Assembly (NCBI GenBank): GCA_026398615.1
Contig: JAPLSN010000018.1
Span: 1-53,105, forward strand
Direction of reading: 5' to 3'
DNA length: 53,105 nt
Source: Spirochaetota bacterium
GTDB lineage: Bacteria; Spirochaetota; Spirochaetia; Treponematales; UBA12059
How positions within the stretch are numbered: position 1 is the stretch's first letter; every line of letters starts with the position of its first letter. Positions 41,263-48,832 of this stretch are shown in pieces. The translations under genes and the position numbers were made by a program. The notes under the pieces are model-generated. The model ran no database searches, had not been told where the DNA came from, and saw only the letters and a program-made list of their open reading frames with translations.

Positions 41263-42303
41263 TCATTGTTCCGCAAGGCCCCGCGCGCCATAGACTTTCA
41301 GCAACTCGTTGACGTCGGTCGTCTTGATGTCGAGGCCCCCGGAATCGCCGAAGGGCAGCAGGTAGATGGACTTCCCGACGAGGGCCTCGGCGATCTTCAT
41401 CTTGACCATGGTGTCGCCGCCGGCGCTGTTGAGGGCCTGCACCATCTTCTCGATGCCCTTGGCTTCCGCCATGCCTTCGGCTTCGATGGCCTTGGCGATC
41501 TTGCCCTGCTGTTCGTAGTAGGCGTCCGCCCCGATCCGCGCCTTCTCGAATTCCCCGTCTATGTCGGCCACCAGCTTGTTCACCTCTCCCTGGGCTTCCG
41601 CCATGCGCTGGCGGTATTCCTCCACCGTGGCGTTCGCTTCGGACTTGTAGCGCTCGGCGACCTGGTCCGCCACCTTCTTGTCCTCGATCGCCTGCTGATA
41701 GGCCGGGTTGAAGCGGTAGTCCTTGGGAAGCACGCTCTCGATGATCACGCCGTAGGGATTGAGCAGCTTGTTCAGAACGGCCTTGGCGTCCTCCGATTTC
41801 TGGGTCCGCTTGTCGGCGTTGTAGAAATCCTCGGTCGTCAGTTCCCCGAACAGGTCCCTCGTGATGTTGCGCGCCAGGGTCCTGACGACGTTCTCCTCGA
41901 TGTCCTTGTTGTTGTCCGCGATGTTGATCAGGATGTAGGGCGTCATCCTGGGATCGACGCGGTACGCGATGATGACGTCGAGGCTGATGTCGTTGCCGTC
42001 GATGGTCTTGAAGAGGAGGTCGTCCCGCTGTTTCCGCGAACCGGTGTCCGGGGCCACGGACATCTCGATGTTCTGCAGCTTGGTATCGAAGGTATGCCAC
42101 TCGTTGATGATCAGCGGGAAGAAATACGTGGCGCCCGGGGCGTACACGTCCTGCACCACGCCCTGCTTTTCGAAAGGCGACCACTTGATGACGCGGACCC
42201 CGACTTCGGTGGGCTTCGTGGAGTGCGGCGCGACGAGGACGAGCAGGAGCGCCGTCAGCGCGGCGATGATGACGATGATCGTGAAAATCCTGTTTGGTTT
42301 CAT
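41263..42303 (-). CDS. SPFH/band 7 domain protein, second of a pair
   Basis: A 346-residue protein with one N-terminal membrane segment (IFTIIVIIAALTALLLVLVA), an SPFH domain (TEVGVRVIKWSPF ... FKTIDGNDISLDVIIAYRVDP) and a long Ala/Glu/Lys-rich helical tail. It is a stomatin/prohibitin/HflC relative. Such proteins form large membrane-bound cages that organise lipids or proteases. It shares FGELTTEDFYN with its upstream partner (LGELTTEEFFN), so the two are diverged duplicates likely to assemble together. ATG 42303 has a GGGGGG run upstream. GTG 42321 would overlap the preceding stop as GTGA and is an equally possible start. A hairpin follows the gene. Confidence 0.88.
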   Translation of the reverse strand: MKPNRIFTIIVIIAALTALLLVLVAPHSTKPTEVGVRVIKWSPFEKQGVVQDVYAPGATYFFPLIINEWHTFDTKLQNIEMSVAPDTGSRKQRDDLLFKTIDGNDISLDVIIAYRVDPRMTPYILINIADNNKDIEENVVRTLARNITRDLFGELTTEDFYNADKRTQKSEDAKAVLNKLLNPYGVIIESVLPKDYRFNPAYQQAIEDKKVADQVAERYKSEANATVEEYRQRMAEAQGEVNKLVADIDGEFEKARIGADAYYEQQGKIAKAIEAEGMAEAKGIEKMVQALNSAGGDTMVKMKIAEALVGKSIYLLPFGDSGGLDIKTTDVNELLKVYGARGLAEQ

Positions 42304-42317
42304 GTTTGCGCCCCCCG

Positions 42318-43373
42318 TCACTTCACGCCGAACAGCCGGAGCGACTGCTCCAGATCGAGCGGATTGATGCCCGTCTTCCCGCTGGAGGACAGCATGATCA
42401 ATTCCAGCCCCTTGTACACCTTGGCCATTTCCAGTCCCACGAGATTCTTGGCGCCGCTCCTCTGGTAGGCGAGGTTCACCAGTTCGGTCCTCCTGGCCTC
42501 CGCGAGCTTGACCAGGAGGTCGCCCTCGGCGTGCTTGGTGCGCGTGTAGAGGTCCATGTCGGCCTGCCTCACGACGACGTAGGCGTTTCCCTCCTCGAGC
42601 TTCACCTTGAGGTTGGCTTCGCCTTCCTGCCTGACCTTGGAGACGATGGCCTCCTCGGCGGACGCCTTCGCCTTGGACTGGTTCGTGAAGACCAGCTGGT
42701 CCTTCAGTTTCTTCTCCTCGATGTTCTTCTGGATCTCGTCCGAGTACTTGAAGTAGCGGACGAGCACGTTCTCGACCGTGATGCCCATGGGAGTGAGCTC
42801 CGCGTTCAGCAGGTCCCTGGCCTTGGCCGCCTTCTGGACGCGCAGCGGGCTGTTGAAGAATTCCTCGGTGGTCAGTTCGCCCAGGGCTTCCTTGAGTTTG
42901 GATTCGGCCTTGGGGATGATGCCGTTCGATTCGTACAGCTTGCCGGGTCCGATCGTCGTGATCGTCTTGTACGGATCGCCGATGCGGTACAGGATGCTCA
43001 CGTCGACGTCGACGTAAAACCCGTCGGAGGTCTGGATGTGGGCGGCCTTGACCCGGCTCGCGTTGCTGGACGCGGATTCGGTGTAGTTGTTCAGCTCGAA
43101 CACCTGGAGGCTCCGGGGGAACTTGTGCATCATCTGCACGCCGAACGGAACGAGGAAGTGATACCCCGTTTCATACACCTTCTTCTGAAGTCCCGTATTG
43201 AGGCCGATGTTGATCTGCTTGATCCCGTATTCATAGGGCGCTATGTATACGACGAACATCCGCACGACGGTGACGAGCAGGAATGACCCGACGATGAAAA
43301 TCAGGGTGCCGTTCCTGATCTTCGTCGGGACCAGCGCGAACATACCCTTTATCATGGTACCGAGTTTGGCCAT
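42318..43373 (-). CDS. SPFH/band 7 domain protein, first of a pair
   Basis: A 351-residue protein with a membrane segment at about 22-46 (GTLIFIVGSFLLVTVVRMFVVYIAP), an SPFH domain (YEYGIKQINIGLNTG ... VDVDVSILYRIGDPYKT) and a C-terminal coiled-coil region rich in Lys, Ala and Glu. By analogy with HflK-HflC or prohibitin pairs, it probably forms hetero-oligomeric rings with the following gene product. No FtsH or NfeD-like protein is adjacent. GGAAAGGAG upstream of ATG 43373 is a good ribosome-binding site. It is divergent from the metal-transport operon. Confidence 0.88.
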   Translation of the reverse strand: MAKLGTMIKGMFALVPTKIRNGTLIFIVGSFLLVTVVRMFVVYIAPYEYGIKQINIGLNTGLQKKVYETGYHFLVPFGVQMMHKFPRSLQVFELNNYTESASSNASRVKAAHIQTSDGFYVDVDVSILYRIGDPYKTITTIGPGKLYESNGIIPKAESKLKEALGELTTEEFFNSPLRVQKAAKARDLLNAELTPMGITVENVLVRYFKYSDEIQKNIEEKKLKDQLVFTNQSKAKASAEEAIVSKVRQEGEANLKVKLEEGNAYVVVRQADMDLYTRTKHAEGDLLVKLAEARRTELVNLAYQRSGAKNLVGLEMAKVYKGLELIMLSSSGKTGINPLDLEQSLRLFGVK

Positions 43374-43505
43374 ATTGACTCCTTTCCTCGAAGTATAGAT
43401 CGCGGCATCGCGCTGTCAACGCGAGTCGTTCGGGAGCCGGGCCTTTGCCATCAGGCGCGGGGGAAAGCGGCTTTCGTTACCGCGGGATGCCGCGATTTTT
43501 CGAAC

Positions 43506-43534
43506 TTGCATTGATTTTCCGGTAAGGCTATATT
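43506..43534 (+). promoter_or_regulatory. Promoter of the metal-transport operon
   Basis: TTGCAT (43506-43511), exactly 17 bases, TATATT (43529-43534). Transcription should begin near 43541, leaving a leader of about 160 bases before the first main gene at 43705, much longer than elsewhere in this window. Confidence 0.6.
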
Positions 43535-43543
43535 GGGTTGTGC

Positions 43544-43672
43544 ATGTGCAGAGTACTCGTCATCATCGATACCAAAACCAACCTGAAAGGAGGTCAGAGC
43601 CCGTCCATGGACCCGTATCCAAGTAGACCCATACTGCCAATCCACGTACGCGGAGGCTCCGACCGCCAGTAG
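43544..43672 (+). CDS. Proline-rich leader-peptide ORF upstream of the MgtE-N/CBS gene
   Basis: A 42-codon frame begins with ATG 43544, about 3 bases from the predicted transcript start. An inner in-frame ATG at 43607 (with AAGGAGG at 43587-43593, a rather long 13-base spacing) would give 21 residues. The inner peptide begins MDPYPSRPILP. In the longer form, prolines are at residues 20, 24, 26, 29 and 32. The frame ends at TAG 43670-43672, 32 bases before the main gene. Its Pro-spaced start recalls the E. coli MgtL leader (MEPDPTPLP...), which controls mgtA by Mg2+-dependent ribosome destabilisation. A frame of this length could be open by chance, so this is a hypothesis. Confidence 0.4.
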   Translation: MCRVLVIIDTKTNLKGGQSPSMDPYPSRPILPIHVRGGSDRQ

Positions 43673-43699
43673 CCGGTTCCCCCCGCAATTCGGAGGGAA
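43592..43699 (+). promoter_or_regulatory. Structured leader with RBS-sequestering hairpin
   Basis: GGTCAGAGCC (43592-43601) can pair with GGCTCCGACC (43655-43664), 9 of 10 positions, closing a ~70-base domain. TTCCCCCCG (43677-43685) pairs with CGGAGGGAA (43691-43699), 8 of 9 positions, hiding the GGAGGG ribosome-binding site of the gene at 43705. GACCG (43661-43665) can alternatively pair with CGGTT (43674-43678), which excludes both stems. This has the layout of a translational switch. I do not see the conserved cores of the M-box or yybP-ykoY riboswitches. Confidence 0.5.
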
Positions 43700-43704
43700 T
43701 CGAA

Positions 43705-44943
43705 ATGTTCACGAAAACCGCCTTCTACTTCAGCGACATTCTTGGCGTCAAGGTTCTCGAGGAGGGCTTCGGCGTCGTTGGCCGCATCCGTGACTTCTAC
43801 GCTGACGTGTCCTCGCCCCGGCCCAGGATCGTCGCTGCCGTGGTCCGCAGGGGCAAGCAGGAGCGTACCATAGATTTCGCGCCTTGCCGGATGTCGGGCG
43901 TCGGACGGAAGCGCGTCATCGTGGTCCCGGAGGCCAGGGATCTCACGGCGCCGGCGGAAAACCACCTCTCCCTTGCCAGGAATCTCCTCGACCGGCAGAT
44001 CGTCGACGTGGACGGAAGGAAGCTCGTCCGCGTCAACGATCTCGTCCTCGATTCGGCCGCCTTGGGGGCGTTCCTCGTGGCCGTCGACGTCGGCATCGAG
44101 GGCCTCCTGCGACGTCTCGGCGTGGCGTGCTTCTTCAACGCGGCGTTCCGCCTTTTCGGGAAGCGCCTTCCGCCCAGGCTCATCCTCTGGAGCGAGGTCG
44201 AGGCGGTCGACTTCCCGAGCAGCCATATAAAGCTCTCCACCGCGTATTCCAAGCTCGGCACCTTCCACCCGTCCGAACTCGCCGACATACTCGAGGATCT
44301 CGACAGGCATTCCCAGGTTGCCCTCTTCTCGGCTCTCGACGAAGAGCGCGCTGCCGATGTGCTCGAGGAACTCAAGCCCGTTGCCCAGGTCGGCCTTCTC
44401 GAAAACCTCTCCGAGGAAAAGGCCGCGGACGTCCTCGAGAGGATGCCCGCCGATGAGGTCGCGGATATCCTGGACGAGCTCAAGCGCGAGAAGGCGGAAC
44501 GCCTCCTCGACGAGATGGAGACCAAGTCATCGGCCGAGGTCCGGAACCTCATGCTCTATCCGGACAACGTTGTGGGTTCCCTCATGTCCACGGACTACAT
44601 CTTCTTCAACCAGTCCATGACCGTCGGCGACGCCCTCCTGGAACTCCGGAAGCTCAAGCCCGAGGCCGAGACCATCTACTACGTCTACGTCCTCGACGCG
44701 CGCGGCCGTTATGTGGCGACCGTATCGCTCCGGGACATCGTCGTGTCGGAGTTCGATACCCGCCTCGGCGAGATCATGAACTCGGGCGTGCCTCCCTTCA
44801 AGGACAGGGACGATCTTTTTTCGATCGCCGATCTCGTCCTCAAGTACAAGCTCCATGCCGTGCCCGTCGTGAACGATGACGCGCGCATGGTAGGCACCAT
44901 CGTCATAGAAGACGTGCTCGAACACGTCATGGGCAAGCGCTAG
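43705..44943 (+). CDS. Soluble PRC-barrel / MgtE-N / CBS-pair protein without MgtE channel
   Basis: A 412-residue protein. Two PRC-barrel-like units come first (GVKVLEEGFGVVGRIRDFYAD; LLDRQIVDVDGRKLVRVNDLVLD). An MgtE N-terminal superhelix follows (FHPSELADILEDLD, then repeats LSEEKAADVLERMPADEVADIL), and then a CBS pair (VGSLMSTDYIFFN ... AVPVVNDDARMVGTIVIEDVLEHV). In full-length MgtE these cytosolic parts sense Mg2+ and gate the channel, but here the five-helix channel domain is absent and the protein ends after the CBS pair. With the next gene an NRAMP-type transporter 14 bases on, it likely regulates that transporter by metal or nucleotide binding. The ribosome-binding site lies in a hairpin. 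Confidence 0.87.
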   Translation: MFTKTAFYFSDILGVKVLEEGFGVVGRIRDFYADVSSPRPRIVAAVVRRGKQERTIDFAPCRMSGVGRKRVIVVPEARDLTAPAENHLSLARNLLDRQIVDVDGRKLVRVNDLVLDSAALGAFLVAVDVGIEGLLRRLGVACFFNAAFRLFGKRLPPRLILWSEVEAVDFPSSHIKLSTAYSKLGTFHPSELADILEDLDRHSQVALFSALDEERAADVLEELKPVAQVGLLENLSEEKAADVLERMPADEVADILDELKREKAERLLDEMETKSSAEVRNLMLYPDNVVGSLMSTDYIFFNQSMTVGDALLELRKLKPEAETIYYVYVLDARGRYVATVSLRDIVVSEFDTRLGEIMNSGVPPFKDRDDLFSIADLVLKYKLHAVPVVNDDARMVGTIVIEDVLEHVMGKR

Positions 44944-44957
44944 GCGCGGGCAGCCCC

Positions 44958-46208
44958 ATGCGGAAGAAAATCAGGGAATCCGGGATCATCCGGAACATCC
45001 TCATGTTCCTCGCCGTGCTCGGCCCGGGAATCATCACCGGCTCGGTGGACAACGACGCGGGCGGCATCACGACCTACTCGGTCGCGGGCGCGACCTACGG
45101 CTACAATATCCTCTGGACCCTCGTTCCCGCCCTCGTCGTCCTCATCGTCATCCAGGAGATGAACGCGCGCATGGGCATCGTGACGGGCAAGGGGCTCGCC
45201 GACCTCATACGCGAGAACGGCGGCGTCAAGGTGACTTTCTTCATCTTCGTGGGCCTGATCCTTGCGGACATCGGCAACACGACCACGGAGTTCGCGGGCG
45301 TCGCCGGCTCGATGGAAGCGCTCGGCGTGAGCAAGTATATCGCCGTACCCCTCTCGGCGGTCGCGGTGTGGCTGCTCGTCGTGAAGGGGAGCTACAAATC
45401 GTCGGAAAAGATATTCCTGGTCTTTTCGCTCTTTCTCCTGTCCTACGTCGTGTCGGCCATCCTCGGGAAGCCGGACTGGGGCGCCATCGGCCACGCGATG
45501 GTGCACCCGGACGCCACGCCGGATTTCCGCTACATCACGATGGTGGTCGGCATCGTCGGCACCACGATAGCGCCGTGGATGCAGTTCTACATGCAGTCAT
45601 CCGTCATCGAGAAAGGGCTCCGCATCGAGAACTACAGGTACACGGTCTGGGACGTGGTCATCGGCGCCTGCATCACGGTCGTGGTCGCCTTCTTCATCAT
45701 CGTGGCCTGCGCCGCCACCCTCCACGTGAACGGTATCCGGATCGATGAAGCCAAGGATGCGGCCATCGCCCTCGGTCCCCTCGCCGGCAGGGCGGCATCC
45801 GTGGTTTTCGCCGCGGGCCTCTTCGTGGCTTCGATCTTCTCCGCCACGATCCTCCCCCTCGCCACCGCCTTCTACGTCTGCGAAGCTTTCGGCTTCGAGG
45901 CCGGCATCGACAAGAAGTGGAATGAAGCGCCCCAGTTCTACGCGCTTTTCACGGCCATCATCATCGTGTCCGTGGGCATCATCCTCCTGCCCCGCGCGCC
46001 CCTCATCGAGATCACCATCTGGTCCCAGGTCATCAACGGCGTCCTGCTGCCCGTCGTCCTCGTCAGCATGCTGCTCATCATCAACAAGAGAGAGGTGATG
46101 GGCGACTACGTGAACGGGAAAATCGGCAACGCGGTGGGCTGGGCGACGGCGGCAATCCTCCTCGGGCTGAACCTGCTCTTCTTCGTGATGCCGTTCGTGA
46201 AAACCTGA
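44958..46208 (+). CDS. NRAMP-family divalent metal transporter with altered metal site
   Basis: A 416-residue polytopic membrane protein (about 11 helices) of the NRAMP/MntH fold. The TM1 motif that is DPGN in MntH reads DAGG here (Asp33 kept, Asn replaced by Gly36). The TM6 motif that is MPH reads A-P-W (Ala205, Pro206, Trp207). The TM6 Met gives NRAMPs their preference for Mn/Fe/Cd. Its loss is shared with the NRAMP-related magnesium transporters described from Eggerthella and Clostridia. Together with the MgtE-type sensor upstream, this suggests Mg2+ (or Mg2+/Mn2+) uptake. It sits 14 bases after the sensor gene with no clear Shine-Dalgarno, so it is probably translationally coupled. Confidence 0.88.
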   Translation: MRKKIRESGIIRNILMFLAVLGPGIITGSVDNDAGGITTYSVAGATYGYNILWTLVPALVVLIVIQEMNARMGIVTGKGLADLIRENGGVKVTFFIFVGLILADIGNTTTEFAGVAGSMEALGVSKYIAVPLSAVAVWLLVVKGSYKSSEKIFLVFSLFLLSYVVSAILGKPDWGAIGHAMVHPDATPDFRYITMVVGIVGTTIAPWMQFYMQSSVIEKGLRIENYRYTVWDVVIGACITVVVAFFIIVACAATLHVNGIRIDEAKDAAIALGPLAGRAASVVFAAGLFVASIFSATILPLATAFYVCEAFGFEAGIDKKWNEAPQFYALFTAIIIVSVGIILLPRAPLIEITIWSQVINGVLLPVVLVSMLLIINKREVMGDYVNGKIGNAVGWATAAILLGLNLLFFVMPFVKT

Positions 46209-46282
46209 CGGGGGGATCAAACGGGACCCCATGCCGGATGCAATGGATCGGCAGCACTTCGGGTCAGGCTGTCAGTTCCCGC

Positions 46283-48832
46283 TCATCTGCTGAATTCCAG
46301 GACGATCCTCGTACCCTTTTCCCGCTCTATCCGGATGGTGCCTTCCAGCTGTTCAACCAGCATCTTGACGAGCATCAATCCGAATCCCGTCGAATTTTCG
46401 AAAGTGACCGATTCCGGCATTCCGTTGCCATTGTCCTGAACGAGGATGGCCACCCGATCATCCATGAGTGTCGCGGATACCGTGATCAGGCCATCGTCTC
46501 CATCGTCAAAAGCATACTTCATGATGTTGGTCAGAAGCTCGTTGATGATTATCCCGAGCGGCTGCAGCCGCTTTGCTTCCAAAACGAAATCATCAATCCG
46601 TTTTTCGATTTTCACCGATTCGCCCTTGGGGAAGTTCGACACGATTTGATCGACCAGGGCCGGCAGATACTCCCTGACCGACATCTCCGTGAAATCAACG
46701 GACTCGTACAGCTTGTCGTAGAGCACCATCATGCTCCGCACGCGGCTTCCGGCATCCTCAAGCGATTCAATGGCCGAAGGATCCTTCAATGTTCGGCCAT
46801 GAATACTCAGAAGGCTGTTGATGGTGTTCATGTTGTTCTTGATGCGGTGATGCACTTCCTTGAGGATGAGTTCCTTTTCCGCAAGGAGGGTTTTGATTTC
46901 ATCTTCCGCGTTCTTGCGTTCCGTGATGTCATGAACAGCGGTAAAACGGTATTGTTTATCCTGTATATGAATATTTTCTGACGATAGCACTACGTGTTTG
47001 ATATCGCCGTTCTTCGCTCTCAATTCAGTTTCCGCATTAATCACATTTCCATCACTATCGGATTTCAGTAATATGGAATTTCGGGCAACGGGCGTCAGGA
47101 TTCCCAAATCCATGGCAGTTTTCCCCATTACTTCATCCTTATCAAATCCGAACAGAGCGTAAAATGCATTATTTACTTCCACATATTTTCCGGTAGCCAG
47201 ATCACTTAGACCACAGGCGGAAGGATTGATATGAAATACTTTTGAAAACTTTTCCTCTGACAATTGGATGCGTGAGATATCTTTCGTAACTCCGAAGATA
47301 ACCGGCTTATCATCCCATATTCCCCGTTTGACCCTTGTTTCGACCGGAATCTGAACACCGGATTTCGTAATGACGGGAACAGGGCAAAACTCCGTCAAGC
47401 CTCTCAGCATTTCATCGACGATTCTACCGGCTTCAGCTCGGCGTCCGGCCGGATGGACCATGAGAACCGATTTCCCGCAAAGTTCTTCTCTTGTGTAGCC
47501 GAGACGGTCAATAACGGTAGTATTTGTATGAATAATATTCCCTTTTTCATCGAGAACAAAAAGGAATTCGTCAATTGTGTTGAAGAAGGTTTCAAAATTC
47601 TGTCGGGTCTGCGCCAATACCTCTTCCACCCGCTTGCGTTCGGTGATATCAACCAAACCGCCATAGAGCAAGGGGCTCCCTGGAGTCCGGGGTTCTGAAA
47701 CACATTCAGCGAAGGATGCGATCCAAACGATGCCGCCGTTCCTTCGGCGGATGCGAAACTCGCATGAATCCTGCGAACCCGGGGCCAGGCCGATGACGTG
47801 TTCTTCAAATACAGCTTGATCCTCCTCGACGACCAGAAAGCGCCAACAGCCTTGCGCCTTGATCTCCTCACTGGAGTAGCCGGTGATGCGGTCTGCCGCG
47901 CCCGTGATCCACTCAATCGAAAAACAGCCATCTTCCTTGGTGCGACAGGAATAGGCCATATCCGAAGTCATCGCCGAGACCCGTTGGAAACGCTCCTCGC
48001 TCTCCCGCGTCACCTTCTCCGCCAGCTTGCGCTCGGTGATGTCACGAATGCTCTCAATCACGCCGATAATGTTGCCAAACCGGTCGTTCAGGGGCGAGAC
48101 CTTGGCACTGACCCATGCACCCTTGTCGTTGTAGAGGGCGTTGCAGAACACTTCCGCCATGAGGGTGTCACCTTCGCGGGTGATGTGGGGATATTTGGCA
48201 GTGATTTCATCTTGGTTCTTGAAGACCATATCCATCAAATTGGGGCGCGCCTCTCCATAAAACGGGATGGTGTAGGCGTAGTCGCCTTTACCGATCATCT
48301 CAGTAGCAGGAATGCCCGTCATTTTCTCGATAGCCTTGTTCCAGATGATGACATGCTTTTCACTATCTATTGCCAGAGTGGCATCTGGCAGGAATTCGAT
48401 GATGTCTGTCAGTCGTCTTTGGCTCTCCTGCAATGCTTCCCCTTTTGCTTTCTCATCTTGCTTTGTCTTAAACAGCTTGAACGCCATCTTGATCGAAGCA
48501 TCGAGAACGGTGATTGAGGATGATTTCACGACATAGCCATAAGAAGTTATCTTTTCCGTCTTCTCTACGACTTCACGTTCGCTATGGTTTGAGACAAATA
48601 CTATGGGAATATCGTGATCTTTCAGGATGAGTTCAGCGGCCTGGGTTCCATCGATGCCTTTCCCCAGATTGATGTCCATGAGGATGAGGTCGATAACAAG
48701 AGTCTTATTGACAGCCTCTACAGCCTTTTCGCCCGTAGTCGCGGTGATGACAGAATACCCGTATTTCTCAAGGGTCATTTTTTCGGACAGGGCTATGAGC
48801 ACTTCGTCTTCCACGAGGAGGATGGTTTTCAT
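46283..48832 (-). CDS. REC-PAS(x4)-HisKA_2 hybrid sensor kinase
   Basis: An 849-residue soluble signalling protein. An N-terminal receiver domain (residues 1-120; phospho-acceptor Asp53 in LMDINLG, Thr/Ser and Lys switch residues present) is followed by four PAS domains, each ending in a DITER-like PAC motif. The C-terminus is a HisKA_2-type kinase (LKEVHHRIKNN, His661/662; NELLTNIMKYAF N-box; DNGNG; GFGLMLVKML). There is no membrane segment, so the stimuli are cytosolic, and no output domain. The phosphate is presumably passed to a separate regulator or to its own REC. The ATG overlaps the upstream kinase's TGA as ATGA. Base composition is visibly more A+T-rich than the rest of the window. 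Confidence 0.93.
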   Translation of the reverse strand: MKTILLVEDEVLIALSEKMTLEKYGYSVITATTGEKAVEAVNKTLVIDLILMDINLGKGIDGTQAAELILKDHDIPIVFVSNHSEREVVEKTEKITSYGYVVKSSSITVLDASIKMAFKLFKTKQDEKAKGEALQESQRRLTDIIEFLPDATLAIDSEKHVIIWNKAIEKMTGIPATEMIGKGDYAYTIPFYGEARPNLMDMVFKNQDEITAKYPHITREGDTLMAEVFCNALYNDKGAWVSAKVSPLNDRFGNIIGVIESIRDITERKLAEKVTRESEERFQRVSAMTSDMAYSCRTKEDGCFSIEWITGAADRITGYSSEEIKAQGCWRFLVVEEDQAVFEEHVIGLAPGSQDSCEFRIRRRNGGIVWIASFAECVSEPRTPGSPLLYGGLVDITERKRVEEVLAQTRQNFETFFNTIDEFLFVLDEKGNIIHTNTTVIDRLGYTREELCGKSVLMVHPAGRRAEAGRIVDEMLRGLTEFCPVPVITKSGVQIPVETRVKRGIWDDKPVIFGVTKDISRIQLSEEKFSKVFHINPSACGLSDLATGKYVEVNNAFYALFGFDKDEVMGKTAMDLGILTPVARNSILLKSDSDGNVINAETELRAKNGDIKHVVLSSENIHIQDKQYRFTAVHDITERKNAEDEIKTLLAEKELILKEVHHRIKNNMNTINSLLSIHGRTLKDPSAIESLEDAGSRVRSMMVLYDKLYESVDFTEMSVREYLPALVDQIVSNFPKGESVKIEKRIDDFVLEAKRLQPLGIIINELLTNIMKYAFDDGDDGLITVSATLMDDRVAILVQDNGNGMPESVTFENSTGFGLMLVKMLVEQLEGTIRIEREKGTRIVLEFSR
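48470..48830. repeat. 361-bp direct repeat, copy 1 (receiver domain)
   Basis: It matches 52165-52525 at an offset of 3,695 bases, with six mismatches that I can count. It covers almost the whole receiver domain of the 849-residue kinase, from its second codon. Confidence 0.92.

Noticed and set aside
43541-43704. Known M-box or yybP-ykoY riboswitch
   Set aside because: I could not find their conserved core sequences. Only a covariance-model search could exclude a divergent member.
44943-46208. Ordinary MntH manganese transporter
   Set aside because: The conserved TM6 Met-Pro-His and TM1 DPGN are changed to Ala-Pro-Trp and DAGG, so Mn2+ specificity should not be assumed.
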